A stretch of DNA of 64,000 bases from Aquaspirillum sp. LM1 (GCF_002002905.1 NZ_CP019509.1:1-64000); one strand, 5' to 3'. Shown: positions 28,583 through 39,149, counted from the stretch's first letter. A program made the numbers and translations. The notes: generated by a model from the sequence alone, not told the origin.

Positions 28583-28612
28583 CAATCCGTCCTGCCGCAG
28601 CAGGACGGATTG
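28583..28612 (+). terminator. Perfect 13-bp hairpin, probable terminator of the MBL gene
   Basis: CAATCCGTCCTGC (28583-28595), loop CGCA, GCAGGACGGATTG (28600-28612). No T-run follows. It lies 112 bp after the hydrolase stop and about 100 bp before the next chemoreceptor start. Confidence 0.5.
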
Positions 28613-28709
28613 GGTCTGGCTGTCCACGCGCTGGCCCTGCTGGTAAAAAATTCATCAAAAACCGCCATCCTGCTTGTACCCGCTGATGCACCGACACGAA
28701 GGAACCACC

Positions 28710-30338
28710 ATGCTGCACCGACTGAGCGTAGGCAACAAGCTCAATATGCTGCTGATTGCCGCATTACTGGGGGTGATGGCCATCAGTGGCCTGGCCTTGT
28801 ATTCCAAATACCAGCGCATGCTCGACGACCGCCGCGCCACCTTGCAAAGTGTGGTGCAGGTGGCGCTGGGTGTGCTGGATTTTTATGACAAGCAGGCCAA
28901 AAGCGGTGCGATGCCGCTGGCGGCGGCCCAGGATGCTGCCAAGCGCACCATTGGCAACCTGCGTTACGCCGGCAAGGAATACTACAGCCTGTACGACATG
29001 CACCCGCGCATGGTCTGGCACCCGATCAAGCCCGAACTGAATGGCAAGGACTTGTCCGCGCTGAAAGACCCCAACGGCAAGCTGCTGGTGAAGGAAATGC
29101 GCGACGCCGTGGCCGGGCAGGGCAGCGGCTTTGTCGATTATCTGTGGCCGCAGCCGGGCAAGGACGAGCCAGTGCCCAAGCTGGCTTACGCCGAGGGCTT
29201 TGCCCCCTGGGGCTGGATTGTGGCGTCCGGGCTGTATCTGGATGACCTGAACGCCCAGTTCCGTCACGATGCCGGGGTGTTTGTCGGCCAGATCGTGCTG
29301 TTGTCGGCGTTGCTGATCTGGCTGGTGCTGGCAATCAAATGGGCGCTGACCGGGCCGATTCGCGAGCTGATGCAAACCATGCAGCAGGTGGGTGAGCAGC
29401 ACGACCTGACGTGCCGCGCAGCGGCGCGCAATCAGGATGAAATTGGCGCGGTGGGGCGCACGTTCAACCAGCTGCTGACCAATATCCAGAAAACGTTTGC
29501 CGAAGTCTGGGGCGGCAGCGAGCGGCTGGCCAGCCAGGCCACTTCGTTGTCGGGCCATGCCGACCGGCTGGCGGGCGCTTCGGCGCAGCAAAGCCAGGCG
29601 GTGAGTTCATCGGCGGCGGCGCTGGAACAGATTAGCGTCAGCATTGAGCAGGTCAGCGCCATGGCCGACCGGCTGGCGCACGAAGCCGAACAGGCACAGC
29701 AGCAAACCCAGCGCGGCGAGCAGGCGGTGGGCACGCTGCTTGGCCATCTGGACCATGCCGACCAGGCGTTAAGCCAGGAGGTCAGCCAGAGCGCGCAGCG
29801 CATGGCCGGCAGCATGGGTGAGATCACCCAGATGACCGGGCAGGTGCGCGATATTGCCGAACAGACCAATCTGCTGGCGCTCAATGCCGCCATCGAAGCC
29901 GCCCGCGCCGGCGAAGCCGGGCGCGGCTTTGCCGTGGTGGCTGACGAAGTGCGCAAGCTGGCGGAAAAATCCGCCTTGTCTGCCGGTCAGATCGACACGC
30001 TGACCGCCCGGCTGAGCGCCGCCAGCGAGGCGATGCATCAGGCGATTGCCAGCAGCCAGACGGCAATGACCCACAGCCGCGAACAAGCCGCCGATGTGGC
30101 CAGCCTGTTGGGCCACGCCAGCCAGAGCGCCAGTGGCACCCGGCAGCGCATTGGCGAGATCAATACCGCGCTGACCGAGCAAAGCCAGTCGGTTCAGCAT
30201 ATTGCCCGCGATATGCAGGTAATTGCCGGTCAGGGGGAAACCCAGCATGCCGTGGTGCATGACAGCGCCGGGGCGGCGCATGAGCTGGAGGCGTTGGCAG
30301 TGGCGTTGCGTGGGGCGATTGGGCGGTTCAAGACGTGA
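28710..30338 (+). CDS. Methyl-accepting chemotaxis protein, single Cache (sCache_2) sensor
   Basis: A 542-residue chemoreceptor from ATG 28710 (AAGGAA upstream). Membrane helices at about 13-32 and 193-212 flank a periplasmic Cache domain containing [20 protein letters not shown], the MHPxxP-like core of sCache_2, and [20 protein letters not shown] at its end. HAMP follows, then a signalling domain with tip [20 protein letters not shown] and [15 protein letters not shown] (about 373-415). sCache_2 receptors commonly sense small organic acids. The convergent neighbour at 30390 has the same sensor type, suggesting paralogues. Confidence 0.92.
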   Translation: MLHRLSVGNKLNMLLIAALLGVMAISGLALYSKYQRMLDDRRATLQSVVQVALGVLDFYDKQAKSGAMPLAAAQDAAKRTIGNLRYAGKEYYSLYDMHPRMVWHPIKPELNGKDLSALKDPNGKLLVKEMRDAVAGQGSGFVDYLWPQPGKDEPVPKLAYAEGFAPWGWIVASGLYLDDLNAQFRHDAGVFVGQIVLLSALLIWLVLAIKWALTGPIRELMQTMQQVGEQHDLTCRAAARNQDEIGAVGRTFNQLLTNIQKTFAEVWGGSERLASQATSLSGHADRLAGASAQQSQAVSSSAAALEQISVSIEQVSAMADRLAHEAEQAQQQTQRGEQAVGTLLGHLDHADQALSQEVSQSAQRMAGSMGEITQMTGQVRDIAEQTNLLALNAAIEAARAGEAGRGFAVVADEVRKLAEKSALSAGQIDTLTARLSAASEAMHQAIASSQTAMTHSREQAADVASLLGHASQSASGTRQRIGEINTALTEQSQSVQHIARDMQVIAGQGETQHAVVHDSAGAAHELEALAVALRGAIGRFKT

Positions 30339-30349
30339 GATCCTGGCAA

Positions 30350-30380
30350 GGGTCGGTCGCCCCGGTGGGGTGACCGACCC
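30350..30380. terminator. Shared terminator between convergent chemoreceptor genes
   Basis: GGGTCGGTC and GACCGACCC flank an inner GCCCC...GGGG pairing, giving a long GC stem in the 51-bp gap between the two convergent genes. No T-run is evident on either strand. Confidence 0.55.
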
Positions 30381-30389
30381 TGCCGGCGG

Positions 30390-32024
30390 TTACACCGAGA
30401 AGCGATGCACGGCGTGGTGCAGGTCGCTGGTCAGGTCGCGCATCGACGAGCTGGCCTGCGCCACCTGACGCGCCGCTTGGGCGTTGCCCGAGGCGCTTTG
30501 CGCAATCCGCTCCACATTCAGCGCAATGTCGTTGCTGGCAATGCTCTGTTCTTTCAGTGCCTGGGAAATTTCATTGACCACATGCACCACCCGCTCGGCG
30601 CTCTGGCGGATGCGGCCAATCGATTCGCCGCCTTGCTCGGCCAGCGCCAGGCCGTGGTTCACCCGGTTCATCGCTTCGTCCATGGTTTCCTGCGACTGAC
30701 CCGAGCTTTCCTTGATGTCGGCAATCATCCGGGCAATTTCTTCCGTGGCGGACGAGGTGCGTTCAGCCAGCTTGCGCACTTCATCGGCCACCACGGCAAA
30801 GCCACGGCCCTGCTCGCCGGCGCGGGCGGCTTCAATCGCCGCGTTCAAGGCCAGCAGGTTGGTCTGGTCGGCCACTTCCTTGATGACGTTCATGATGCTG
30901 GAAATGGTTTCGGTCTTGCCAGCCAGGTCGGTAATTGCCATGGAAGTGTCGCTCACGGCATCGTGAATCCGGCGCATTTCGTCCACCGCGTCGGCAATCA
31001 CCTTGGCACCTTCGGCAGACAATTTGCCGGATTCGGCGGAGACATCCCGCGCGGCCCCCGCGCTGTCGGCAATATGCGAGATGCTGGCGGTCATTTCTTC
31101 AATCGAGGCGGCCATGGCCGACGCCGAGCTGCTTTGCGAATCGGATACGGCGGTGACATCTCCGGCGTGGCTGGCCAGCGACTGGGCCATCTGGGTGAGC
31201 GAGTCGGCGTTGCCGCTGATGCCGCCAATCAGCTGGTGCAGATCGCGCTGCATGCCGGCAATGGCACCCAGCAGGCTATTCTGGCCACCGCTGGCCGCCA
31301 CCTGACGGGTGAGGTCGCCCGAGGCAATGGTGTGCACCACTTCCGCCGCGTAGGCCGGTTCGCCGCCCAGCTGGCGCAGCACACTGCGCTTGATCAGCTC
31401 GCTGGCAACCCACATGACAATCAGCACCACCCCGCCGGCCATCAGCAGCTGGGTCAGCTGCACGCGAAAGGCCGCGTCCACGTCATCCAGATACACCCCG
31501 GTGACAATCGACCAGTTCCAGACGGGCGAGGTGTCCAGAAACGACACCTTGCCAACGATGCCCACGTCCTTGTTCTTTTCCCAGACATATTCGGCAAAAC
31601 CGCCCTTGCCATTGCCGTTGCGCAGCGCGGCGGCAAACATTTCGCCCAGCTTGTTGCCCTTGGGGTCGTTGACTGCGTAGAGGGATTTGCCATTCAGCGC
31701 CGGCTTGATCGGGTGCATGAGAAACACCAGATCCTTGTCCAGAATGGTCATGTAATCGTCAGTGCCAAAGCGCATGGCCGCCAGCACTTCCTTGGCCTGA
31801 CGTTGCGCTTCGGCCTGCGGCAGCTTGCCCTGGGTGGCCAGGTTTTCGTAGTGCTTCACAATGCCCAGGCCAGTCTGGACGATGTTCTGAATCTTTTCCT
31901 TGCGACTTTCCAGCGTGTCGCGCCGTTGCGCATACAGTGAAACCGCTCCGACAAACAGAAACCCCATCAGAGCGAGCACGACCATGGCGGTCAGGCGCGC
32001 GCGCATCGACATTTTATCCAACAT
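30390..32024 (-). CDS. Methyl-accepting chemotaxis protein, single Cache (sCache_2) sensor
   Basis: A 544-residue chemoreceptor from ATG 32024; a GTG nine bases upstream is less likely. A first membrane helix (about 10-31) is followed by a Cache domain with [20 protein letters not shown] and [18 protein letters not shown], then a second helix ([19 protein letters not shown]). HAMP begins near [20 protein letters not shown], a subclass seen in Tar/Tsr-related and aerotaxis receptors. The tip is [20 protein letters not shown] and [15 protein letters not shown]. It shares the MHPIKPxLNGK sensor motif with the convergent receptor at 28710, so the two likely recognise related ligands. Confidence 0.92.
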   Translation of the reverse strand: MLDKMSMRARLTAMVVLALMGFLFVGAVSLYAQRRDTLESRKEKIQNIVQTGLGIVKHYENLATQGKLPQAEAQRQAKEVLAAMRFGTDDYMTILDKDLVFLMHPIKPALNGKSLYAVNDPKGNKLGEMFAAALRNGNGKGGFAEYVWEKNKDVGIVGKVSFLDTSPVWNWSIVTGVYLDDVDAAFRVQLTQLLMAGGVVLIVMWVASELIKRSVLRQLGGEPAYAAEVVHTIASGDLTRQVAASGGQNSLLGAIAGMQRDLHQLIGGISGNADSLTQMAQSLASHAGDVTAVSDSQSSSASAMAASIEEMTASISHIADSAGAARDVSAESGKLSAEGAKVIADAVDEMRRIHDAVSDTSMAITDLAGKTETISSIMNVIKEVADQTNLLALNAAIEAARAGEQGRGFAVVADEVRKLAERTSSATEEIARMIADIKESSGQSQETMDEAMNRVNHGLALAEQGGESIGRIRQSAERVVHVVNEISQALKEQSIASNDIALNVERIAQSASGNAQAARQVAQASSSMRDLTSDLHHAVHRFSV

Positions 32025-32387
32025 GAAATACACCCCAGGATTTTGAAGTCAGAAGAACAACGGATGCTTCGGCGTGATGCGCCGGAATGGCCTGCGTCGA
32101 GCATGTTCCCCCATGCTGGCGGCGCGTCCGCTGTGGTGCTGTGCTGCCTTGTCGTTATGATATCGTTATGGTTATGTGGTGTTACTGTAGCCGAAAAAAT
32201 CCGGCTTGGGTCAGTCTGCGACGGGATTTTCTGTCCAAACCTGTCGTAAAGACGGATTGACCCGGGCCTATTCATCAAGTAACAGCGTGTGCTTGATGTC
32301 GGTTATTTGACCCTGGACTTGAGTCACAGCCATGGGAATATGCCATTTTTTGATAGATCGTGCCATTGTATTATGCGAAAGAATTAT
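32025..32387. other. Divergent intergenic region, chemoreceptor / MOSC gene
   Basis: A 363-bp gene-free stretch between divergent starts, so it should contain both promoters. It includes a small hairpin AGCCG-N8-CGGCT near 32190. No gene or repeat recognised. Confidence 0.35.
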
Positions 32388-33185
32388 ATGCGGCTTGCCA
32401 GCCTCTATGTTCACCCCCTGAAATCTGCCCGTGGCGTGCGCCATGCCCGTGCGTTTGCCGCTCAGGCCGGTCTGCTGGGGGACCGCAGCTGGATGCTGGC
32501 CACGCCAGAAGGCCAGTTCATTACCGCGCGCAGCCATCCGCTGCTCACCCAGGTACGGGTGACGCCGATTCCTGGCGCGCTGCTGCTGCACGCGCCTGGC
32601 CAGCCGCTGCGTGCGGCCATCAGCGCGGTGTACACCCAGCCCGTGGCCACCGAGGTGTGGGGAGACGGTTTCACTGCGTGGCACGGCGATGCGCAGGTGG
32701 ACGCCTGGTTCAGCCAGTATCTGGGGCTGGCGTGTCAGTTGCTGTTTATTGGCGAACAACCGGCGCGCCAGCAGGTGACCCAGCCCGCGCCGCTGGGGTT
32801 TGCCGATGGTTTTCCGTTTTTGCTGATTGGCGAGGGCTCGCTGGCCGACCTGAACCAGCAACTGGCCCGCCCGGTGAGCATGCGTCACTTCCGCCCCAAC
32901 CTGGTGATTGCCGGCAGCGCACCTTACGAAGAAGATGACTGGACGGTGATCCGCATTGGCCCGGTGGTGTTTGACGTGGTCAAGCCATGCACCCGCTGCA
33001 TCCTGACCACGGTAGACCCGGCCACCGGCATTGCCGCTGCCGATCAGGAGCCGCTGCACACGCTGATGCGCACCCGCCAGTTTGACGACGGCGTGCGCTT
33101 TGGCCAGAACCTGGCCGCCCGCAATGAAGGGTTGCTGGAAGAAGGCATGGTGGTGGAAGTGCTGGAAACGTCGCTGGCGTTTTAG
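32388..33185 (+). CDS. MOSC-domain protein (YcbX/mARC type, molybdenum cofactor binding)
   Basis: A 265-residue protein starting MRLASLYVHPLKSARGVRHA. The N-terminal beta-barrel (MOSC_N) is followed by the MOSC domain with FRPNLVIAG, the key KPCTRCILTTVDPATG block whose Cys is expected to ligate the molybdenum, and the terminal LARNEGLLEEGMVVEVLE-like strand (here AARNEGLL). Members of the YcbX/mARC family reduce N-hydroxylated bases and related compounds. It lacks the C-terminal ferredoxin domain of E. coli YcbX, so it needs a separate electron donor. Longer starts (32289, 32373) add unrelated residues. Confidence 0.87.
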   Translation: MRLASLYVHPLKSARGVRHARAFAAQAGLLGDRSWMLATPEGQFITARSHPLLTQVRVTPIPGALLLHAPGQPLRAAISAVYTQPVATEVWGDGFTAWHGDAQVDAWFSQYLGLACQLLFIGEQPARQQVTQPAPLGFADGFPFLLIGEGSLADLNQQLARPVSMRHFRPNLVIAGSAPYEEDDWTVIRIGPVVFDVVKPCTRCILTTVDPATGIAAADQEPLHTLMRTRQFDDGVRFGQNLAARNEGLLEEGMVVEVLETSLAF

Positions 33186-33282
33186 CAGCGCTTACAAAAC
33201 CCAGCGAGCAGCTGTGGCCGCAGACATTGCCAGAAGTATGCCAAGGCAGCACCACAACGCCAGGCATGGCGTGTGGCGGTGC

Positions 33283-34401
33283 TTAAGCGCAGCTGGCGTG
33301 AGCGCGCACCTGCCCCTGCCGGGTGCTGTCTTCCAGCTCGGACAACAGCTGCATCACTTCTACACTGGCCGCTTCCATACGCAGCAGCGCCTGCTCCATT
33401 GGCTCAGGCTGGCCCGCTTCACGCGCTACCAGCGCCTGGCGGGCGTGGTCGTGGACGGCGGCGTGAGGCCGTTCGATGTGCTTGTAGTGCGGATGACCGG
33501 AAAAAAACTGCCGGCCACGCCCTTGGTCATACCATCTGCCCAGCCGGCAGCCGTGATGGTCGGGCAGGCTGTGTGCCGCCTTGCTGCTTACTCCCAGGCA
33601 GGCCTTGTAGACTTCCAGCTTGAGCACCAGATGGTCCAGCCGCGCTACTTCCAGAAAACTGGAATCCGACACCGCTTCAATCGCTCCGGTCATTTTTTGC
33701 GTCAAGCCCAACAGGGCATGAATGCTGGCCACATTGTCGCGGCCATCGGCCTGGTGGCGCTGAGCCATCTCGGCAGCGGCCATCACCTCCTGGCCAGCCA
33801 CCTGAGTGTCCCGCTGCACCTGGCTGACCAGGCTGGCAATCTCGCTTGTGGCCTGGGTAGTGCGTTCGGCCAGCTTGCGCACTTCGTCGGCGACTACGGC
33901 AAATCCTCGGCCCTGCTCGCCGGCGCGGGCGGCTTCAATGGCGGCGTTGAGCGCCAGCAGATTGGTCTGGTCGGCAATTTCCTTGATCAACTGGACAAAA
34001 CTGTCAATTTTGCCGGTGGTGGCGCTCAGTACCTGAATGCCTGTGGCGGTGTGAGTTTGCCGGCTGACAATTTCATCAAAATGACCAACCAGTCGATCCA
34101 CCGCCTGGGTGCTGCGATCCACCGAATGCACCGCTTCGCGGGTCATGTCGGTTTCGGCCTGCAGTTCGTCGGCCATCTGTGCCATGGAGGTTTGCAAATC
34201 AATAAAGCTTTGCCCGAATGCCTGCAAAGGCTTCAGGCAGGCGTGCTGCTGGGCCAGGGCCAGCTGGGCGGCGCGTAGCGCCTCGGTATTTTCGGCGTCA
34301 CGCTGGCGCAGGTGTTGCACTTCATCTAGCAGGGCGGCGTGGGCTTGACGCAGGCTGACAAGTTCAGCGTCTTCTTCACGCGGAGTACGACGGAAAAACA
34401 T
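33283..34401 (-). CDS. Soluble chemoreceptor with C-terminal zinc-binding (CZB) domain
   Basis: A 372-residue cytoplasmic methyl-accepting protein from ATG 34401, preceded by AAGGAA. It has no membrane segment. An N-terminal coiled coil (about 15-55) leads into the signalling domain with [20 protein letters not shown] and [15 protein letters not shown] (about 155-205). The C-terminus has the CZB pattern: [22 protein letters not shown] and [13 protein letters not shown] supply the His/Cys zinc ligands. Related cytoplasmic receptors with CZB (for example Helicobacter TlpD) respond to zinc or reactive chlorine and oxygen species. Longer starts are not supported. Confidence 0.9.
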   Translation of the reverse strand: MFFRRTPREEDAELVSLRQAHAALLDEVQHLRQRDAENTEALRAAQLALAQQHACLKPLQAFGQSFIDLQTSMAQMADELQAETDMTREAVHSVDRSTQAVDRLVGHFDEIVSRQTHTATGIQVLSATTGKIDSFVQLIKEIADQTNLLALNAAIEAARAGEQGRGFAVVADEVRKLAERTTQATSEIASLVSQVQRDTQVAGQEVMAAAEMAQRHQADGRDNVASIHALLGLTQKMTGAIEAVSDSSFLEVARLDHLVLKLEVYKACLGVSSKAAHSLPDHHGCRLGRWYDQGRGRQFFSGHPHYKHIERPHAAVHDHARQALVAREAGQPEPMEQALLRMEAASVEVMQLLSELEDSTRQGQVRAHASCA

Positions 34402-34793
34402 GGGAATTCCTTGAAAATCAGCCAACAGGATTGTCGGGCACCATTGCTCCGGCGCGTCGCCCTCGCCCTGAAGGGAGACACGCCGCACGCAGCCTGGCGA
34501 GCAAATCGGATAAAGCAGTAAAGCACAGCCCATGCCGGGCACGCCGCAGGCAGGGGATGGCCAGTCATTCTGTTTGGGGCAAGCAGTGTGCCGCTGAAAA
34601 ACAACAGGAATATGTCAGCCTGGCGCAAGGCATGGACTGGGGGCGATGGCCGGGGGTTGCCAACAGACTGTTCGGTGGCTGGCCAAACTGGAAAGTAGCT
34701 GCACATTGCCGTCATGCCTGTTTGACCCTGCCTCACCCTCCCTGGCGGCAGAACACGTTATGCTGTGCCTTTGGGCATCATCAAAGGGTCATC
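34402..34793. other. Gene-free divergent region upstream of the CZB receptor and pap
   Basis: 392 bp between divergent starts. Several spurious reading frames cross it, but none has a plausible start or a recognisable product. I see no clear repeat or terminator; promoters for both flanking genes are expected here. Confidence 0.35.
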
Positions 34794-36314
34794 ATGTTTG
34801 AATCTGCCGAGCTGGGCCATCGCATCGACAAGGCGCGGTTTCGTGAAGAAAGCCCCATCCTGCGCGAGGCGCTGCTGGAAGCGCAGTACGAACTGCGCGA
34901 GCGCGGCGATTTTCCGGTGATTATTGTGCTCAACGGCTTTGACGGTGCCGGGCGCAGTGAAACCATGAACCTGATTTCCGCCTGGCTGGATCCCCGGCTG
35001 ATTCAGACCAATACCCAGACTTCGGCGTTTGCCGATGTGGGCGATGACGCGCATGGCCGGCCCTGGCTGTGGCGGTACTGGAAAGCCTTGCCGCCCAAGG
35101 GGCGTATCGGGCTGATGTATGGTTCGTGGTATTCCGACATCCTGTTTGGCCGGGTGAATGGTCGGCTGGATGGCGAAACCGCCGCGCACATGCTCAGCGA
35201 AGTGCTGCGCTTTGAGCGTCAACTGGTGGCCGAAGGCGCGCTGATCATCAAGCTGTGGCTGCATTTGTCGCGCAGCAAGCAAAAATACCGGCTCAAGGCA
35301 CTGGCCAAGGATCCGGCCACCCGCTGGCGGGTGCGCGCCCAGGACTGGCGGCACTACAAGCAATACGCCAGCATCCGTCACCACGCCGAACATATTCTGC
35401 GTCGCACCAGCACCGGCGAAGCGCCGTGGGTGATTGTGGAAGGTGAAGACGAAAACTACCGCCACCTCACCGTTGGCCATGTCATCCTGCAGGCGCTGCG
35501 CGCCCGGCTGGACGCCGGCCCGCAAACCCACAGCCGTGCCGAAGCACCGCCACTGTTACCGCCGCTGGACGGCCTGCAACTGCTCGACACCCTGCAGCTG
35601 GACCAGCCGCTGGCCAAGGCCGACTATCGCCGCGAACTGGATGCGCTGCAGGGCCGGCTCAGCCGGCTGACCCGCCACCCGGACTTTGCCCAACGCGCGC
35701 TGGTGGTGGTGTTCGAAGGCAATGACGCCGCCGGCAAGGGCGGGGCGATTCGCCGGGTGACTGCCGCACTGGACGCGCGTCGCTACCGGATTGTGCCGAT
35801 TGCCGCGCCCTCGGAAGACGAACGGGCCATGCCCTGGTTGTGGCGCTTCTGGCGCGAGATTCCCCGTCATGGTGGCGTGACCGTATTCGACCGCTCATGG
35901 TATGGCCGGGTGCTGGTGGAGCGGATTGAAGGCTTTGCCCGCGAACACGAATGGCTGCGCGCTTACGGTGAGATCAACGACTTTGAGCACCAACTGGCCG
36001 ATGCCGGCGTGGTGCTGGTGAAGTTCTGGCTGGCCATCAGCCACGACGAGCAGCTCAAACGCTTTCAGGCCCGCGAACAGACCGGCTTCAAACGCTTCAA
36101 GATTACCGAAGAAGACTGGCGCAACCGGGAAAAATGGCTGGCGTACAAAGATGCCGTATGCGACATGATCGACCGCACCAGCACCCAGACCGCGCCCTGG
36201 ACACTGGTGGAAGCCAATAATAAATACTATGCACGGATCAAGGTGCTGCGCACGCTGTGCGAGCGGCTGGAAGCGCAGCTGCCCGATGCCAGGGTGAAAG
36301 CACTGCCGGGCTAG
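34794..36314 (+). CDS. pap: Polyphosphate:AMP phosphotransferase (two-domain PPK2)
   Basis: Transfers phosphate from polyphosphate to AMP, making ADP. The 506-residue product consists of two tandem PPK2 domains. The N-terminal domain has the altered Walker A LNGFDGAGRSETMN (near residue 46), where the usual AGKGG is replaced, and is probably catalytically weak, as known for this class. The C-terminal domain has the intact EGNDAAGKGGAIRRV (near 307), FDRSWYGRVLVERIEG and FKRFKITEEDWRNR. ATG 34794 gives the family N-terminus MFESAELGHRIDK; a frame open from 34431 is not coding. The stop codon TAG lies in the terminal repeat of a mobile element. Confidence 0.93.
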   Translation: MFESAELGHRIDKARFREESPILREALLEAQYELRERGDFPVIIVLNGFDGAGRSETMNLISAWLDPRLIQTNTQTSAFADVGDDAHGRPWLWRYWKALPPKGRIGLMYGSWYSDILFGRVNGRLDGETAAHMLSEVLRFERQLVAEGALIIKLWLHLSRSKQKYRLKALAKDPATRWRVRAQDWRHYKQYASIRHHAEHILRRTSTGEAPWVIVEGEDENYRHLTVGHVILQALRARLDAGPQTHSRAEAPPLLPPLDGLQLLDTLQLDQPLAKADYRRELDALQGRLSRLTRHPDFAQRALVVVFEGNDAAGKGGAIRRVTAALDARRYRIVPIAAPSEDERAMPWLWRFWREIPRHGGVTVFDRSWYGRVLVERIEGFAREHEWLRAYGEINDFEHQLADAGVVLVKFWLAISHDEQLKRFQAREQTGFKRFKITEEDWRNREKWLAYKDAVCDMIDRTSTQTAPWTLVEANNKYYARIKVLRTLCERLEAQLPDARVKALPG

Positions 36315-36585
36315 TAGCCAGTCACCATGATCTGAATCGACTGACAGGCGATTAGCGCTTTCGGCATGAGTTTCACCTCAGGTGTCGTTCCCGCGAAGGC
36401 GGGAACCCAGACCGCGCCACAGCGTGCGGGGTGGGCATGGCGCAGGTAGCGCTGATGAGCGCTCACCCCGCTGTACGCTGTGGACACGCCTGGATTCCCG
36501 CCTGCGCGGGAATGACGCGGTGGGGCGCGGCGAGTGGTTCGTCGTGGAACGTGAGCCATCGTGTTTCAACGTGACTGGCTACTAG
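36311..36585. mobile_element. 275-bp repeat element, copy 2 (inverted relative to 6813)
   Basis: Begins CTAGTAGCCAGTCACC and ends GTGACTGGCTACTAG. Reverse-complemented it matches the copy at 6813-7089 with two substitutions and a 2-nt deletion, as far as I can align by eye. It contains the same two dRS3-like palindromes. The left terminal CTAG supplies the stop codon of pap (36312-36314), so the insertion may have set the end of that gene. Confidence 0.75.
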
Positions 36586-37107
36586 CCAGCGGCCCCTGAG
36601 TCCGGCCCCATTCTTGCTAAGCCCAATCCTGATTTCGGCCTGATCCGGCCATGCTGGCAGCCGCGCAGCACATACGCCGGCATGCAGCCAGCGATGGTAG
36701 TTTCACGGCAAATCGCCTATGCTGACCGGCATGTGTCCCCATCCTGTGCCAGCCAATATAGGCCATTCGCCCACGGAAAGCGCCAGCCTGGGCTGATAAA
36801 TCAATGACTTGTCCTACCCTGCGGCAAGCCAGGCGCAATGACTCTGCCGCGATCCGGCGGAGCATGACCGGGGCCATGGCGGGTGCCGGGCAATGCATGG
36901 GGCATATACAGACATAATCCGCTGACACGTGGATCGGGCCGAAACAGAGGGCGGCTTGCTGCGATGTCGGACACCAGAAAGCGGTGCGCCGCTTTCCATA
37001 TGACCACGGGCCATGCAGTCCGTGGCGCACACACAGATTAAAACCGGAACGCTCGCGCCGATGGCGCGGCGGAGGCCGCCGCAAGGCCTCTACAGGGGAG
37101 ACACTTC
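36586..37107. other. Gene-free region upstream of a chemoreceptor, with a weak sigma-28-like promoter
   Basis: 522 bp with no credible gene. At its right end TAAA (37039-37042) and GCCGATGG (37057-37064) are separated by 14 bp, one less than the usual 15 of the flagellar sigma-28 promoter (TAAA-N15-GCCGATAA). Because the next gene is a chemoreceptor this is plausible but unproven. Confidence 0.3.
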
Positions 37108-39111
37108 ATGCTGCACACACTCAGCTTGCGCGCCAAAATTCTGCTGCCTTTCATCATCCTGATGCTGACCGGCTTTGCCATCGTGGTGGGCTACAACAGC
37201 TGGGCCACCCGTCAGCACGACCTGGAACAAGGCGTGCAAAATGCCCAGTTGCAGGCCGCCGTGCTGTCGGCGTCGATCAACAACACCCTGCACGATGGCC
37301 TGAGCACCACGCTGACGCTGGCCTCCACCTTTGAAACCCTGCGCCGCAGCCATACTGTCAACCGCGACATGCTCAACAAGATTCTGGCCCGCCAGCTGGA
37401 AAACCATCCTGGCCTGCTGGCCGTGTGGACCGGCTGGGAGCCGGACGCGCTGGATGGCCGCGACAGTGAATTTGCCGGGCAAAAACCCGCTTACGATGCC
37501 AGTGGCCGCTTTGTGCCTTACTGGCACCGCGACGCCCAGGGCATCAGCGTTGAGCCGCTGGTGGACTACGACAAGCCCGGCGCTGGTGATTATTACCTGC
37601 TGCCCAAGCAAACCGGCTCGCTACAGGTGATCGAACCTTATCTGTACCCGGTTAACGGCAAGCCGGTGATGATGACTTCGATTGTGGCCCCAGTCATGAC
37701 CGGGATTACCTTCTCCGGCGTGGTGGGGGTGGACATTGCCCTGAATGAGCTGGCTGCCGAAATGGCCAAGGTGAAACCTTACGAAACCGGCTATCTCAGC
37801 CTGCTGTCCGGCAGTGGCCAGTGGCTGGTGCATCCGCAGGGCGACAAGGTGGGCAAACCCGCCAAGGACGAGCTACCAGCGGAGGCGCTGGAGGCCATCA
37901 AGGCCGGCAAGCCGTGGCAGATGAGCGACGATAACGGCATGATGCACTTCTTTACCCCGATCAAGGTGCACGACGGCATGACGCCGTGGGCGCTGCGCGT
38001 CAGCGTCGAGCGCAGCCAGCTGCTGGTTAATGCCGACAGCGCCCGCAATGCCGCGCTGCTGCTGGGCACTGCCGCCTGCCTGGCCACCCTGCTGCTCAGC
38101 GCCCTGCTGCTGGGCTGGCTGACCCGCCCGCTGGTGAATCTGGCCGACACCATGGAAACCCTGTCGCAAGGCGAAGGCGACCTGACCCGCCGCCTGCCGG
38201 TGAACAGCGCCGACGAAATTGGCCGCACCTCGGTGGCGTTCAACCAGTTCATGGACAAGCTGCGCGACATGTTTGCCGAAGTAAAGCAGCACGCCGCCAC
38301 GCTGGAAACCAGCCTGATCCGGCTGGGCGACACCACTGACGCCGTGGCGGGCAACACCCGCCAGCAGGCCGACGCGGCCCGCTCCACTGCCGCCACTGTC
38401 GAGCAGGTGACCAGCAGCATTGGCCAGATTGCCGATGGTGCCCAACTGGCCGCCCACGCGGCTGAAGACACTGGCGAGCTGTCCAATCAGCTGGCCGAAC
38501 TGGTGCAGGACACCGCCGGCGAAATTCGTCAGGCAGCCAGCGCGGTGGAAGCGTTGTCCGGCACCCTGCAAGGCCTGAGCACCCGCTCTGAACAGATTGC
38601 CAGCATTGTCGGGGTGATCCGCGATATTGCCGACCAGACCAACCTGCTGGCGCTGAATGCCGCGATTGAAGCCGCCCGCGCCGGCGAGCAGGGCCGGGGC
38701 TTTGCCGTGGTGGCCGATGAAGTGCGCAAGCTGGCCGAACGCACCGGTAGCGCCACGCTGGAAATTGCCAGCATGATCCAGACCATCCAGCAGGAAATGC
38801 ACGCCGCCAGCCAGGGCATGCACACCGCGCTGGGGCGCATCAGCAGCGGCGTGGCGCACTCGGAAGACACCGCCGAATCAATTGCCGGCATCCATGACAC
38901 CATGAGCAATATGGTCACCCGCATCCGTGACATTGCCCGCGCCACCGAAGAACAATCCGCTGCCAGCCAGGATATCAGCAGCCATATCGAGCATATCAAC
39001 CAGATGAGCCAGCACACCGACCAGCAAATCAGCGAAGCCAGCGCGGAAACCCAGCGCCTGCGCCAGCTGGGGCAGCAGCTGGACGCGCTGGTGCAGCGGT
39101 TCAGAACCTGA
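37108..39111 (+). CDS. Methyl-accepting chemotaxis protein, double Cache (dCache_1) sensor
   Basis: A 667-residue chemoreceptor; CAGGGGAG precedes ATG 37108. Membrane helices at about 10-30 and 308-332 bracket a large periplasmic domain of about 270 residues with the dCache_1 pattern: [47 protein letters not shown] and [16 protein letters not shown] do not see the full amino-acid-binding signature of dCache_1AA. HAMP (about 330-385) and a signalling domain with [20 protein letters not shown] and [15 protein letters not shown] (about 510-555) follow. The gene at 39150 starts 38 bp downstream and may be co-transcribed. Confidence 0.92.
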   Translation: MLHTLSLRAKILLPFIILMLTGFAIVVGYNSWATRQHDLEQGVQNAQLQAAVLSASINNTLHDGLSTTLTLASTFETLRRSHTVNRDMLNKILARQLENHPGLLAVWTGWEPDALDGRDSEFAGQKPAYDASGRFVPYWHRDAQGISVEPLVDYDKPGAGDYYLLPKQTGSLQVIEPYLYPVNGKPVMMTSIVAPVMTGITFSGVVGVDIALNELAAEMAKVKPYETGYLSLLSGSGQWLVHPQGDKVGKPAKDELPAEALEAIKAGKPWQMSDDNGMMHFFTPIKVHDGMTPWALRVSVERSQLLVNADSARNAALLLGTAACLATLLLSALLLGWLTRPLVNLADTMETLSQGEGDLTRRLPVNSADEIGRTSVAFNQFMDKLRDMFAEVKQHAATLETSLIRLGDTTDAVAGNTRQQADAARSTAATVEQVTSSIGQIADGAQLAAHAAEDTGELSNQLAELVQDTAGEIRQAASAVEALSGTLQGLSTRSEQIASIVGVIRDIADQTNLLALNAAIEAARAGEQGRGFAVVADEVRKLAERTGSATLEIASMIQTIQQEMHAASQGMHTALGRISSGVAHSEDTAESIAGIHDTMSNMVTRIRDIARATEEQSAASQDISSHIEHINQMSQHTDQQISEASAETQRLRQLGQQLDALVQRFRT

Positions 39112-39149
39112 CCCGGCTGTTCCTACCTTTTTCTTGCTGTCGGAGACCC

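Noticed and set aside
34431-34793. N-terminal extension of the pap product
   Set aside because: The upstream in-frame stretch is not PPK2-like and the family N-terminus starts at ATG 34794.
6813-36585. Composite transposon or genomic island bounded by the inverted 275/277-bp repeats
   Set aside because: The interior holds core betaproteobacterial genes (hemCDXY, ppc, rsmB, ntrYX) in normal order and composition, so it is not an imported block.
36617-37084. 155-residue minus-strand ORF upstream of the dCache receptor
   Set aside because: No ribosome-binding site, composition unlike a real protein, no recognisable motif.
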